DNA from: JAEUOS01 sp965279115
GTDB lineage: Bacteria > Pseudomonadota > Gammaproteobacteria > Burkholderiales > JAEUOS01
Reading direction: 5' to 3'
Length of the DNA: 64,000 nucleotides
Assembly: GCA_965279115.1 (NCBI GenBank)
Contig: OZ257137.1
Coordinates: forward strand, 3,596,001 to 3,660,000
In this document: positions 1 through 9,345 of the stretch, piece by piece
How positions within the stretch are numbered: the stretch's first letter is position 1
How the letters are laid out: each line of letters opens with the position of its first letter
Translations under genes and position numbers: made by a program
The notes under the pieces: model-generated
The model's input: only the letters and a program-made list of their open reading frames with translations
Database searches by the model: none
What the model was told of the DNA's origin: nothing

Positions 1-310
1 GGACGCCAAAGCCGCCGCTGACATGGTCACCGACGGCGAAGCGCGAACTGTTTGAGGCTATGACCTCGCCCACTCCGCCGGCCCGCATGATCTTGCCAAG
101 GCCTACTGGCGGAATGTAGCTCTTGCCCTCGTTCATCCAGCCACGCATCGCCGGATCAAGCGACAGGTACAACACCCTGACCGTGACACCACCTTCCCGG
201 GGACCTTTGACGGGTTCCTCCACAAAACTCCAGTCGCTCTGCTTGGGCATGCCGACTGGGCGGGCAGCAAGGCGGATCTGACGGTTTGTCAAGACGGGGA
301 AATCTTCCAT
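1..310 (-). CDS. NADP-dependent oxidoreductase, CurA/leukotriene B4 12-hydroxydehydrogenase type (C-terminus cut by window edge)
   Basis: Reading the minus strand from an ATG at 310 gives 103 codons that run off the window with no stop. The N-terminus contains NRQIRLAARPVGMP and YLSLDPAMRGWM, which are hallmarks of the medium-chain zinc-independent reductases that reduce alkenal or enone double bonds (CurA curcumin reductase, LTB4DH). The later segment GGVGEVIASNSSRFAVGDHV is the GroES-like fold of the same superfamily. The nucleotide-binding domain lies outside the window. The start is supported by the conserved N-terminal pattern. The exact substrate cannot be read from this fragment. Confidence 0.8.
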   Translation of the reverse strand, partial: MEDFPVLTNRQIRLAARPVGMPKQSDWSFVEEPVKGPREGGVTVRVLYLSLDPAMRGWMNEGKSYIPPVGLGKIMRAGGVGEVIASNSSRFAVGDHVSGGFGV

Positions 311-575
311 GGATTCACAGGTTTCTGAACCGTAACCCCTTATCTTACCCCTGTACGAGCGTGGCCCTGCGGGAGCGATCGCCGAAGATGTGCGGAAATC
401 CGCAGGAAACCCGAAATCGCCAGTTTCCGGGCCGTTACAGGATCAGGAAAGATCGGGCGGGGCGGCCACGTTATCGACAAGGTCATGAGCGCACATGCGC
501 GCGAACAGGGGGGCGGCTTCGCTCCAGTGGCCTCTGTGAAGCGGCTGTCGCGCAGGGATTGCCATCAACCCGCAC

Positions 576-1625
576 TCATGCGGTCGCGGAGATCGCCAGG
601 GCGTGCGCCAGCATCTCGCAGGAAGCAAGGCGCGCCTTGTAGTCGGGCGTCACGGTGAGCACGATGACTTCATCGGCGCCATGCAATTCGGCCAGTTCCG
701 CTGCACGGTCCGCAACCAGATTTGCCGTGCCGACGATGGCGCGCGGACGCTCTCGCTCGATCACCAGGCGATCGCGCTCGCTCAGATGTGCCATGCGCGC
801 GCGCGCTTCCGCGATCGTCGGGATCGGTGCATTGATGCCGTAAGCCATTTGCAGGCGTCGTGTGTCGACGGCCATCGCCATCTCATCTGCTTCCCTCTGG
901 GTTCGCGCGCAGATGCAGAAAAGCGCGATTGCGTGCCAAGGCCGCGGTGTCACCGCGCCGCGCGAGGTGGCCGCGCCCGCAGCAACCTTGAAATCGGTCC
1001 GGTAGGCGTGCGCCACATGTTCGCCGCCATGCGGGTTGATGAAGTGCGCGAAGGCGAAACGCAAGCCGAGGTGTGCGGCAAGGGCCCCGCCATAGTCCGA
1101 TGACCCGAGAATCCACACCTGCGGTGCGGTGTCGACCTCGGGCTGGAGCGTCACCTCGGCATGCGGATGGTCCGGTGGCAAGTTGCCTTCAAGCAGCGCG
1201 ACCAGTTCCATGACCTGCTGGGGGAAGAACTCCGCGGCGTTGTAACTGCCGCCGGTGGTCGATCCGGAAAGCGCGCGCGCGGTTTTCAGGTCGCCGCCCG
1301 GGGCGCGCCCAATGCCCAGGTCGATGCGACCCGGAAACAATGCCTCGAGCATGCGGAACTGCTCGGCGACCTTGAACGGCGCGTAGTACGGCAGGAGGAT
1401 CCCGCCGGTACCGATACGGATCCGGCGCGTCACGCTGCCGATGCGGGCAAGCAGGACCTCCGGGCACGGGTCGGCGAGGGACAGAAGCCCATGATGCTCG
1501 GCCAGCCAGAATCTTTCGTACCCCAGGTCGTCGGCGGCCTGCGCCAACTCAAGCGTCGCAGCCAGGGCATCACTGGCCGAATGCCCGCTGATGACGGGCG
1601 ACTGGTCGAGCACGGACAGGCGCAA
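576..1625 (-). CDS. LLM class flavin-dependent oxidoreductase (luciferase-like, MsnO8-type)
   Basis: The 349-residue product begins MRLSVLDQSPVISG and continues with ERFWLAEHHG near residue 40, RIRIGTGGILLPYYAPFKVAEQF, and GRIDLGIGRAPG. These are typical of the single-subunit bacterial luciferase-like monooxygenases that use FMNH2 supplied by a separate reductase. It starts at TTG, revcomp of 1623-1625, with GGAG six bases upstream; no in-frame ATG lies near the N-terminus. It begins 17 bases after the coaBC stop and is probably read through from that operon. In many Burkholderiales dut follows coaBC; here it does not. Substrate unknown. Confidence 0.85.
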   Translation of the reverse strand: MRLSVLDQSPVISGHSASDALAATLELAQAADDLGYERFWLAEHHGLLSLADPCPEVLLARIGSVTRRIRIGTGGILLPYYAPFKVAEQFRMLEALFPGRIDLGIGRAPGGDLKTARALSGSTTGGSYNAAEFFPQQVMELVALLEGNLPPDHPHAEVTLQPEVDTAPQVWILGSSDYGGALAAHLGLRFAFAHFINPHGGEHVAHAYRTDFKVAAGAATSRGAVTPRPWHAIALFCICARTQREADEMAMAVDTRRLQMAYGINAPIPTIAEARARMAHLSERDRLVIERERPRAIVGTANLVADRAAELAELHGADEVIVLTVTPDYKARLASCEMLAHALAISATA

Positions 1626-1642
1626 ACGTGACTCCGAAGGAG

Positions 1643-2833
1643 TTAGGCCGCCGCGAGCATGCCGGCAAGATGCGCAACGATCTTGCGCGCGATGTCTGGC
1701 TTCGACCCGCGTGGGAGCGGATGGCGCCCCGCATCGTCTATCAGGGTGACTTCATTGTCGTCGCGTCCGAAGGCGTCCTGCGCCCGATTCGCCACCAGCA
1801 GCGGAATGCCCTTGCGGCTGCGCTTGGCTTCGGCGTTCTCAAGGACGTCATGGGATTCGGCGGCAAAACCCACGCAGAAAGGCGCGTTCGCGGATTGAGC
1901 GACCCATTTGAGGATGTCCGGGTTCTCGGCGAGTTCCAGGGTGAGGCCCGGATGATGCTCGCGCTTCTTGAGCTTTTTCTCGCTGTATTCCTTGACATAG
2001 TAGTCCGCAACCGCGGCGACAGCGATGAAAACGTCTGCACCGGCCACCTGCGTCTTGACCGCGTCGAACATCTCGCGTGCGGTTTTCACATTGATGCGGG
2101 TGACGCCGGCGGGCGTCGGCAAGGCGGTCGGACCCGAGACCAGGCAGACCGTCGCGCCGGCGTCGGAAGCGGCCTGGGCAAGCGCATACCCCATTTTCCC
2201 GCTTGAGGTGTTGGTGATCACCCGCACCGGGTCGATCGGCTCCTCGGTCGGTCCGGCCGTGATCAGGATGCGCTTGCCCATGAGCAGTTTGGGGGCGAAC
2301 AGAGCGGCCACGTGAGCGAATAGTTCCGCCGGTTCGAGCATGCGGCCGTCACCGGTTTCCCCACAGGCCTGCTCACCCTTGCCTGGACCGAGAATGATGA
2401 CGCCATCCTCGGCGAGCCGGGCGACGTTGCGACGCGTGGGTGATTGTTGCCACATCTCGACATTCATCGCTGGCGCGACCAGAAGGGGGCTGCCGGGCTG
2501 GCGCGCCAGGCAAAGCGTGGAAAGCAGATCGTCGGCAAAGCCGTTGGCGACCTTGGCCATGAAGTCCGCGCTTGCGGGTGCCAGCAGGACTCCGGCCGCA
2601 CCGCGTGAAAGTTCGATGTGCGCCATGCCTTTCGCCTCGCGCGCGTCCCATAGATCGGTCCATACCGGTCTGCCGGAAAGCGCCTGGAAAGTGGCCGGCG
2701 CGATAAATCGCGTTGCCGCTTCCGTCATGACGACATCGACCTCGATGCCGGCTTTGACGCACAGGCGGACCAGTTCGCAACTCTTGTAGGCGGCTATGCC
2801 GCCGGTGATGCCCAGAACGAGGCGCTTGTTCAT
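1643..2833 (-). CDS. coaBC: Bifunctional phosphopantothenoylcysteine decarboxylase / phosphopantothenate-cysteine ligase
   Basis: This cytoplasmic protein of 396 residues catalyses steps 2 and 3 of CoA synthesis from 4'-phosphopantothenate. The start is the ATG at 2833, giving MNKRLVLGITGGIAAYKS. A longer open frame continues upstream but overlaps lspA in another frame and has no family similarity. The N-terminal half is the FMN-dependent CoaC domain, with the catalytic-His segment AHIELSRGA and the PAMN motif in LVAPAMNVEMW. The C-terminal half is CoaB, with NTSSGKMGYALAQAASDAGA for nucleotide binding and the lysine-rich EKKLKKREH loop. Its length fits the fused family. It is the distal member of ribF-ileS-lspA-coaBC, 113 bases after lspA. 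Confidence 0.96.
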   Translation of the reverse strand: MNKRLVLGITGGIAAYKSCELVRLCVKAGIEVDVVMTEAATRFIAPATFQALSGRPVWTDLWDAREAKGMAHIELSRGAAGVLLAPASADFMAKVANGFADDLLSTLCLARQPGSPLLVAPAMNVEMWQQSPTRRNVARLAEDGVIILGPGKGEQACGETGDGRMLEPAELFAHVAALFAPKLLMGKRILITAGPTEEPIDPVRVITNTSSGKMGYALAQAASDAGATVCLVSGPTALPTPAGVTRINVKTAREMFDAVKTQVAGADVFIAVAAVADYYVKEYSEKKLKKREHHPGLTLELAENPDILKWVAQSANAPFCVGFAAESHDVLENAEAKRSRKGIPLLVANRAQDAFGRDDNEVTLIDDAGRHPLPRGSKPDIARKIVAHLAGMLAAA

Positions 2834-2946
2834 CGTGTGCGGATTCGGTTTGTCGTCAACCGGGGCGTCGGACCGGTGTCCAGGTGCCGCACGAACATCA
2901 CCAGGCACCAGGCAGTGACGGGATGCGAAGTGTACGGTAACCGGCG

Positions 2947-3435
2947 CTATGCTGCCTGAGACGGGCGCGGGCGAAAACTGTCCAGTATCAATAAGCCGGC
3001 ACCCAGAGTGATCGACGAATCGGCAAGGTTGAAGGCCCAGAAATGCCAGCCGGAGAAATGAAAGTCCAGGAAATCGACCACGTATCCGTAGGAAACCCGG
3101 TCGATCAGGTTGCCGACGGCGCCGGCTGCAACGCATGCGAGGCCCCAGCAAAACAGCTGTTCTTCGCGGTAGCGGCGCACCATCCAGACAATCACCGCCA
3201 TCGCCAGTACGGTGATGCCGATGAAAAACTCGCGTTGCCAGCCCGAGGCGCTCGACAGGAAACTGAAGGCCGCACCCTTGTTGTGGACCAGCACGAGATT
3301 GAAGAAGGATGTCACCGGCAGGACTTCGCCATAGCGGAAGGCGGCCGTGATGGCATGTTTGCTCCACTGGTCCAGGGCGACAACGACTAAGCCGAGTACT
3401 GTCGCGAGCGGCCAGTTGAAGGCCCTCCGTTTCAC
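2947..3435 (-). CDS. lspA: Lipoprotein signal peptidase (signal peptidase II)
   Basis: This inner-membrane aspartyl protease of 162 residues removes signal peptides from diacylglyceryl-modified prolipoproteins. It shows four hydrophobic segments, the N-terminal ALDQWSKHAI signature, VHNKGAAFSF, and the two catalytic-aspartate motifs GNLIDR and FNLADSSI. Its ATG overlaps the stop of ileS by four bases (ATGA), so the two are translationally coupled, as in most proteobacteria. Confidence 0.97.
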   Translation of the reverse strand: MKRRAFNWPLATVLGLVVVALDQWSKHAITAAFRYGEVLPVTSFFNLVLVHNKGAAFSFLSSASGWQREFFIGITVLAMAVIVWMVRRYREEQLFCWGLACVAAGAVGNLIDRVSYGYVVDFLDFHFSGWHFWAFNLADSSITLGAGLLILDSFRPRPSQAA

Positions 3436-6305
3436 GCGAACTGCCTCGGCTCGCCAGCCCCCGAAAGATTGGAGACGCAGCGTCCGCAGATGTCCGGATG
3501 GGCCGGGTCGCTGCCGACGTCATCGCGGTAGTGCCAGCAACGCTCGCACTTGGCATGGTTGCTGGGATGCGCCACCACCTGTTCGGCGGCGGCGTCGGCC
3601 ACTGGCGTGACGCGTGCCGACGAAGTGATCAGCACGAAGCGCAGGTCGTTCCCCAAAGACTGCAACAGGTCGAGTTTCGCCCCGCTGGCTGCGATCTCGA
3701 CCTCCGCCTGCAGCGAGGAGCCGATGGTCTTGGCCGCGCGCGCTTCCTCCAGCACCTTGAGCACATCCGACCGGATCGCGCGCAGCGTGCTCCATTTGTC
3801 GATCAGGTCCGCACCGCCTTCGATGGATGGGTAGGCGTAGTAGGTCTCGGTGAGAATGGTCGGGTTGCCGGGCTGGAACACGACCCAGGCCTCCTCGGCC
3901 GTGAAGGACAGGATCGGGGCCATCAGCCGTAGCAGGCCCTGTGTGATGTGCCACAGCGCGGTTTGTGCCGAGCGGCGTGAACGGCTGCCGGCGGCGGTGG
4001 TATAGAGCCGGTCCTTGAGGATATCGAGATAGAAGCCGCCGAGATCCTCGGAACAAAAGGTCTGCAGCTTGGGTGTCGCGAGATGAAACTCATAGCGCGC
4101 GTAGTCCTCCAGCACGGCTGCCTGGAACTCGGCTGCGCGCGCGACCGCGTAGCGGTCGATCTCCAGCCATTCGGATACCGGAAGGGCATCCTTCGACGCG
4201 TCGAAGTCGCTGGTGTTGGCCAGCAGGAAGCGCAAGGTATTGCGGATGCGCCGGTAGGCCTCCACGACGCGCTTGAGGATTTCGTCCGAGATGGAAAGTT
4301 CGCCCGAATAGTCCGTGGAGGCGACCCAGAGGCGGAGGATCTCCGCGCCGAGCGTGTCGCTCACCTTTTGCGGTGCGATCACGTTGCCGACCGACTTGCT
4401 CATTTTGCGGCCTTGCCCGTCGACCACGAAGCCATGCGTCAGCAAGCCGTCATACGGCGCCCGCCCGTTGACCATGCAGGAGATCAGCAGGGAGGAATGG
4501 AACCAGCCACGATGCTGATCACTGCCCTCGAGATACAGGTCGGCTGGATAGCGCGATTGCGGGCCGTGCGAGCCCATGCCGTTGGACTCGCCGTCCGGGC
4601 CGCCCATCACGGTCTGGAAAGTGGAGCCTGAGTCGAACCAGACGTCGAGCGTGTCCTTGATCTTCACGTAGTGGGCGAGGTCTGTCACGCCGATAGTGGC
4701 GGCGACCTCGTCGATGTCGAGGGTCTGCCAGGCTTCGATGCCGCCTGTTTCCACGCGCTTGGCGATAGCTTCGAGGAGCTCAAGCGTGCGCGGGTGCAAT
4801 TGGCTGGTTTCCTTGTGCACCAGGAAGGGCATGGGTACGCCCCACTGCCGTTGCCGCGAGAGCGTCCAGTCGGGGCGGTTGGCGATCATGCTGTGCAGGC
4901 GCTGCTTGCCCCAGGCGGGGAAGAATTTCGTGGCGTCGACCGCACGCAGGGCCGTGCTGCGCAATGACTCGACCGGCTGGTTGGCGCCGAAGCCGGGCGG
5001 TGTGTCCATGGCTGCAAACCATTGCGTGGAAGCCCGATAGATGATCGGCGTCTTGTGGCGCCAGCAGTGCATGTAGCTGTGGGTGTAATTTTCGCTCTTG
5101 AGGAGCGCGCCCGCGCTTTCCAGCGCGGCGACGATCTTCGGGTTGGCCTCCCAGATCGACAGGCCGCCAAATAGCGGAAGGGACTGCGCGTACTTGCCGT
5201 CGCCAAGCACGGGCGTGAGGATCTGGTCATCGCGCATGCCATGCGTCTTGCAGGAAAGGAAGTCTTCCACACCATAGGCAGGCGCCGAGTGGACTACGCC
5301 GGTGCCGGTATCCAGTGTGACGTAATCGCCCAGGTATACCGGAGACAGGCGGTCGTATCCGGTGTCGGCCGAAGCAAGCGGATGGCGGAAGCTTATTCCG
5401 GCAAGCTTCTCGCCATGCGTGGTGGCTACGACGCTGTAGTCGCCTTCCGCAATTCCCCATCGGGCCATGTTGGCCGCGACAAGATCACTGGCCACGATCA
5501 ACAGCCCTTTTGGGGTGTCGACCAGGGCGTAGACGAATTCGGGATGCAGGTTGAGCGCCTGGTTTGAGGGGATGGTCCAGGGTGTCGTGGTCCAGATGAC
5601 GATCCGGCCATCCTGCCTGGGGAGTTCCGCCATGCCGAATGCCGCAGCAACCTTGGTGTGCTCGGCGAATGCGAACCCCACGTCGATCGCGAAATCCTTC
5701 TTGTCGGCGTACTCGACTTCGGCCTCGGCCAGAGCCGATTGACAGTCGAAGCACCAGTTCACGGGTTTCAGTCCGCGATAGACATAGCCTTTTTCAAGAA
5801 TGCGGCCGAGCACCCGGATCTCGTCGGCCTCGCTCTTGAAATTCATGGTCTTGTAGGGGTTGTCCCACTCGCCGAGGACACCCAGGCGCATGAAGTCGGC
5901 CTTTTGGCGCTCGATCTGCAACGTGGCGTAGGCGCGCGCCAGACTCTGGGTTTTTTCAACCGGCAGGTTCTTGCCATGCTGCTTTTCGATTTCCCGTTCG
6001 ATCGGCATGCCGTGGCAATCCCAGCCCGGCACATACGGGGCATCGAAGCCCGCCATGTTTTTGGACTTGACGATCACGTCCTTGAGGATCTTGTTGATCG
6101 CGTGCCCGATATGGATGTCGCCATTCGCATAGGGCGGACCGTCATGCAGGATGAATTTCGGACGCCCTTTCGAGGCGGAACGGATGGCGCCATAGATGTT
6201 CTTCTTGTGCCACTCCGCCACCCACAGAGGTTCGCGCCTGGCGAGGTCGCCGCGCATCGGGAACGGCGTATCCGGAAGGTTGAGGGTGCTTTTGTAGTCG
6301 GCCAT
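3432..6305 (-). CDS. ileS: Isoleucyl-tRNA synthetase
   Basis: The 957-residue class Ia synthetase charges tRNA-Ile and edits Val-tRNA-Ile. The ATP-binding HIGH element is at residues 65-68 (PPYANGDIHIGHA). The editing domain carries WTTTPWTIPSNQA. KMSKS occurs in GQGRKMSKSVGN, in the last third. The C-terminal zinc site is CERCWH followed by CGRC close to the end. Length and domain order match the bacterial type. It lies 45 bases downstream of ribF and overlaps lspA by four bases. The ATG at 6305 gives the conserved start MADYKSTLNLP. Confidence 0.98.
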   Translation of the reverse strand: MADYKSTLNLPDTPFPMRGDLARREPLWVAEWHKKNIYGAIRSASKGRPKFILHDGPPYANGDIHIGHAINKILKDVIVKSKNMAGFDAPYVPGWDCHGMPIEREIEKQHGKNLPVEKTQSLARAYATLQIERQKADFMRLGVLGEWDNPYKTMNFKSEADEIRVLGRILEKGYVYRGLKPVNWCFDCQSALAEAEVEYADKKDFAIDVGFAFAEHTKVAAAFGMAELPRQDGRIVIWTTTPWTIPSNQALNLHPEFVYALVDTPKGLLIVASDLVAANMARWGIAEGDYSVVATTHGEKLAGISFRHPLASADTGYDRLSPVYLGDYVTLDTGTGVVHSAPAYGVEDFLSCKTHGMRDDQILTPVLGDGKYAQSLPLFGGLSIWEANPKIVAALESAGALLKSENYTHSYMHCWRHKTPIIYRASTQWFAAMDTPPGFGANQPVESLRSTALRAVDATKFFPAWGKQRLHSMIANRPDWTLSRQRQWGVPMPFLVHKETSQLHPRTLELLEAIAKRVETGGIEAWQTLDIDEVAATIGVTDLAHYVKIKDTLDVWFDSGSTFQTVMGGPDGESNGMGSHGPQSRYPADLYLEGSDQHRGWFHSSLLISCMVNGRAPYDGLLTHGFVVDGQGRKMSKSVGNVIAPQKVSDTLGAEILRLWVASTDYSGELSISDEILKRVVEAYRRIRNTLRFLLANTSDFDASKDALPVSEWLEIDRYAVARAAEFQAAVLEDYARYEFHLATPKLQTFCSEDLGGFYLDILKDRLYTTAAGSRSRRSAQTALWHITQGLLRLMAPILSFTAEEAWVVFQPGNPTILTETYYAYPSIEGGADLIDKWSTLRAIRSDVLKVLEEARAAKTIGSSLQAEVEIAASGAKLDLLQSLGNDLRFVLITSSARVTPVADAAAEQVVAHPSNHAKCERCWHYRDDVGSDPAHPDICGRCVSNLSGAGEPRQFA

Positions 6306-6350
6306 GGGGCAGTGGATGAAGTGGCGGTTGGCAGGCAGGGTGTGCCGGGG

Positions 6351-7301
6351 TCAGGGGCGATCGGCACGGAAGAATGAGCGCGCTTCCTCGCAGTCGAGCG
6401 CGATCTGTCGCTTGAGCGCTTCGAGGCCGGTGTATTTCTCCTCGTCGCGAAGTTTCTTGAGGAAATTGATCCTCAGATGGCGGCCGTAGATGTCCGCGGA
6501 AAAATCGAAAATGTAGGCCTCAAGGCGCATTTCCCCCGACCCCGTGACGGTCGGGCGCACCCCCATCGATGCCACCGCTTCCAGCGGTGCGGGGCCGATG
6601 CCGTCGACCGTGACTGCGTAGATCCCTGTAAGCGGCGGGCGGTTGTGACGCAACTGGATATTGGCGGTGGGAAAGCCAAGGGTGCGGCCGATCTTGTCGC
6701 CGTGCATCACCCGACCCGAAATGCTGTATGGCCGGCCAAGAAGCGCATGGGCGCCGTGGACATCGCCCGCCGAGAGCAGTTCGCGCAGCGCGGAAGAGGA
6801 AACGCGAAGGGCGGAACTGCCGCGCCCGCTATGCTCCACAGTCGGCATTGCGCGGACTTCAAAGCCATGAGCAAGCCCGGACCTGTGCAAATGGGCGAAA
6901 TCGCCGGCGCGCTTGCTGCCGAACCTGAAGTCCTCTCCGATCATTACCCAGCGCGCGCCGAGGCCGCGTACCAGCACGCTTTCGATGAACGCGTCGGCGG
7001 ACATGCTCGAAAATTCGCGGTTGAAGCGGATGATTTGCGCGCGTTCGACGCCGTGCTGCTGAAGCAGTTCGCATTTTTCGCGCAGCGAGGTCAGGCGCGT
7101 TGGCGCCGCATGGGGCGAAAAGAATTCACGCGGATGCGGTTCGAAGGTCACCACGCAGGATGGTGCGCCATGACGGCGCGCTGCCGCGCCGAGCTCGCGA
7201 AGGATCGCCTGGTGCCCAAGATGGACGCCATCGAAATTGCCGATCGTGACGACGTGCCCGTCGTCCGCAGGAGGCGCGGGCAAGCCGCGATGAACCAGCA
7301 T
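6351..7301 (-). CDS. ribF: Bifunctional riboflavin kinase / FAD synthetase
   Basis: The 316-residue enzyme converts riboflavin to FMN and then FAD. The N-terminal nucleotidyltransferase domain has the HxGH-type motif in IGNFDGVHLGHQ (about residues 20-32) and later SSALRELL near the domain end. The C-terminal riboflavin-kinase domain begins near RPYSISGRVMHGDKIGRTLG and contains FPTANIQL and MGVRPTV. It is the first gene of the ribF-ileS-lspA-coaBC operon and diverges from purN. A TATAAT hexamer upstream (7336-7341, minus) suggests the operon promoter. Confidence 0.97.
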   Translation of the reverse strand: MLVHRGLPAPPADDGHVVTIGNFDGVHLGHQAILRELGAAARRHGAPSCVVTFEPHPREFFSPHAAPTRLTSLREKCELLQQHGVERAQIIRFNREFSSMSADAFIESVLVRGLGARWVMIGEDFRFGSKRAGDFAHLHRSGLAHGFEVRAMPTVEHSGRGSSALRVSSSALRELLSAGDVHGAHALLGRPYSISGRVMHGDKIGRTLGFPTANIQLRHNRPPLTGIYAVTVDGIGPAPLEAVASMGVRPTVTGSGEMRLEAYIFDFSADIYGRHLRINFLKKLRDEEKYTGLEALKRQIALDCEEARSFFRADRP

Positions 7302-7335
7302 GAAAAGCGGATCCGCGAAAGAGATAAAGCCTTGA

Positions 7336-7341
7336 ATTATA
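7336..7341 (-). promoter_or_regulatory. Putative -10 element (TATAAT) of the ribF operon
   Basis: The minus strand reads TATAAT here, 35 bases before the ribF start codon, inside the 104-base region that divides ribF from purN. No good -35 hexamer stands 16-18 bases further upstream, so the call rests on a perfect -10 and its position. On the plus strand a weaker TAGAAT (7365-7370) could serve purN in the same spacer. Confidence 0.4.
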
Positions 7342-7405
7342 GCGTTTTGTGCAGCGCAAACCGGTAGAATGTCGGGTTTCCCGGCGCAAGATTTCTGGAC
7401 GTTTC

Positions 7406-8038
7406 ATGCTGCGAATAGTGGTTCTCATTTCTGGCCGGGGTAGCAACATGGAGGCGTTGATCCGCGCGCGCGCGGCCGGAGAGCTGCCGGCCGACATCGT
7501 GGCGGTGATCAGCAACCGTGCCGACGCGGCTGGCCTGGCTACGGCGGCGTCCCACGGTATCGCCACGGCGGTCGTTTCGCACCGCGCATATCCTGACCGT
7601 GACTCATTCGATGTCGAACTGGCCAGGACCATCGATGCATTCAAGCCGGGGCTGGTGGTTCTCGCCGGATTCATGCGCATCCTGACACCGGCGTTTGTGA
7701 ACCGCTATGCGGGGCGCCTGATGAACATCCACCCGTCGTTGCTGCCTGCGTTTCCGGGGCTGGACACGCATGAACGGGCGCTTGAGGCGGGTTGCAAGGT
7801 TCATGGAGCCACGGTGCATTTCGTGACGGCAGAGCTCGATCATGGTCCCATCATCGTCCAGGCTGCAGTGCCGGTACTGGCAGGGGACGACGCCGACGCG
7901 CTCGCGCGCCGAGTTCTGGAACTTGAGCATGTCGTGTATCCGCGGGCGGTGGCATGGTTTGCACGCGGTGAACTGCGGGTTGAAAATGGCGTTGTGCGGG
8001 TAACCGATCCTGCGGCGCGGCAATTGGTCATGGCGTGA
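7406..8038 (+). CDS. purN: Phosphoribosylglycinamide formyltransferase (GART)
   Basis: This cytoplasmic enzyme of 210 residues transfers a formyl group from 10-formyl-THF to GAR in purine synthesis. The ATG at 7406 gives MLRIVVLISGRGSNMEAL, the usual N-terminus with its phosphate-binding GRGSN; the frame is open further upstream but without conserved residues. The catalytic Asn and His are in MNIHPSLLPAFPGLDTH, and the Asp lies in ELDHGPIIVQ. Its TGA overlaps a GTG of the next frame, but the downstream methyltransferase more likely starts at an ATG 29 bases after the purN stop. Confidence 0.96.
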   Translation: MLRIVVLISGRGSNMEALIRARAAGELPADIVAVISNRADAAGLATAASHGIATAVVSHRAYPDRDSFDVELARTIDAFKPGLVVLAGFMRILTPAFVNRYAGRLMNIHPSLLPAFPGLDTHERALEAGCKVHGATVHFVTAELDHGPIIVQAAVPVLAGDDADALARRVLELEHVVYPRAVAWFARGELRVENGVVRVTDPAARQLVMA

Positions 8039-8067
8039 CAACGCGCCTGGCCGCACAGGAAAGCCTC

Positions 8068-9345
8068 ATGAAACCCCAGGGAACCATTACCGGCTTCGCG
8101 TTCGATCACGCGGTTCGTGCGCTTGCCCAGGTGCTGCCCCCTGGCGCGGCGGCGGACCGGACCCTGTCGACGTATTTCCGTGCCAATCCCAACCTTGGCT
8201 CGTCCGATCGCGGTGTGGTCGCCGAGACTGTCTATGCCGTACTGCGCAACCGGCGCAGCCTGGCGGCGTGCGCCGGCAGCGAGTTCCCGCGCGAATTGGC
8301 GTTGGCGGCGCTGGTCCGCGTACGCGGCCTCAATCTCAAGCAATGCGCCCATTTCCTGCGCGACGGCGAGACCGACTTGCTGGGGCGCATCAAGGCTGTG
8401 CAATTCGACACGTTGCCGGAACCGGTACGCTACGATCTGCCCGACTGGCTGTGGCAGCGCCTGATTGACGAGCGTGGCCATGACGGGGCTGTCGAGTTGG
8501 CGCGCGCGTTGAAAGGTGTCGCGCCCCTGACCTTGCGTGCGAACATCATCAAGGCCACGCGAGAGGAGGTCATCGCAGGCCTTGTCGCCGCCGGCATCGA
8601 GGCGCACGCGACGCCGCATTCTCCGCACGGCGTGGTGGTGGAGGGCAAGCCTGCCCTGCAGCGGCATCCCATGTTCCTGAACGGAGCGTTCGAGGTTCAG
8701 GACGAAGGCAGTCAACTGCTGGCTGAATTGCTCGCGCCCAAGCGCGGCGAGATGGTGGCCGATTTCTGCGCCGGGGCTGGTGGCAAGACCCTGGCGCTGG
8801 GGGCCTTGATGCGCTCTACCGGCCGCTTGTACGCGTTCGACGTTTCCGCGCCGCGACTTGCCAAGTTCAAGGCCCGACAGGCGCGTAGCGGTTTGTCGAA
8901 TGTGCATCCGCTGCGAATCGAGTCGGAGAACGATATTCGGGTCAAGCGCCTGGCCGGAAAATTCGACCGGGTACTGGTCGACGCGCCTTGCAGCGGTCTC
9001 GGAACCCTCAGACGCAATCCGGAACTGAAATGGCGTCAGACGCCCAAGGATGTCGCGCATCTCGCCGCCAAGCAGTTTGCCATCCTGGTGGCAGCGGGAA
9101 GACTGGTCAAGCCAGGGGGAAGGCTCGTCTATGCGACCTGCAGCATCCTAGCCGAGGAGAACGCGGAAATCGTGGCCCGCTATCTCGCTGAATCACCGGA
9201 TTTCGCGTCGGTTTCGGCCGCGGAAATCCTCGTCTCGCGCAGCATCACGGTCTCCGACGCAGCAAACGGGAACGCCCTTGAACTCCTGCCGCAGCGGCAA
9301 GGCACGGACGGCTTTTACGCCATGGCGATGGAGCGCAAGCGTTGA
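8068..9345 (+). CDS. RsmB/NOP2-family 16S rRNA (cytosine-C5) methyltransferase
   Basis: The 425-residue protein is an SAM-dependent rRNA m5C methyltransferase of the Sun/RsmB type. The N-terminal third resembles the NusB-like helical domain. The C-terminal Rossmann domain shows motif I in DFCAGAGGKTLALG, motif IV in VDAPCSGLGTLRRNP, and the nucleophilic Cys motif YATCSIL. The ATG at 8068 is preceded by AGGAAAG and preferred; a GTG at 8035 overlapping the purN stop is the alternative. Target C967 (rsmB) is likely but not proven, so no symbol is assigned. Confidence 0.9.
   Translation: MKPQGTITGFAFDHAVRALAQVLPPGAAADRTLSTYFRANPNLGSSDRGVVAETVYAVLRNRRSLAACAGSEFPRELALAALVRVRGLNLKQCAHFLRDGETDLLGRIKAVQFDTLPEPVRYDLPDWLWQRLIDERGHDGAVELARALKGVAPLTLRANIIKATREEVIAGLVAAGIEAHATPHSPHGVVVEGKPALQRHPMFLNGAFEVQDEGSQLLAELLAPKRGEMVADFCAGAGGKTLALGALMRSTGRLYAFDVSAPRLAKFKARQARSGLSNVHPLRIESENDIRVKRLAGKFDRVLVDAPCSGLGTLRRNPELKWRQTPKDVAHLAAKQFAILVAAGRLVKPGGRLVYATCSILAEENAEIVARYLAESPDFASVSAAEILVSRSITVSDAANGNALELLPQRQGTDGFYAMAMERKR

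Noticed and set aside
443..628. A 61-codon minus-strand frame between the LLM gene and the CurA-like gene
   Set aside because: No recognisable motif, no ribosome site, and it partly overlaps the end of the LLM gene. The 265-base gap (311-575) shows no other feature I can support.
1643..3556. A 637-residue fusion of an N-terminal region with CoaBC
   Set aside because: The upstream part is out-of-frame translation of lspA; the conserved CoaBC start is at 2833.
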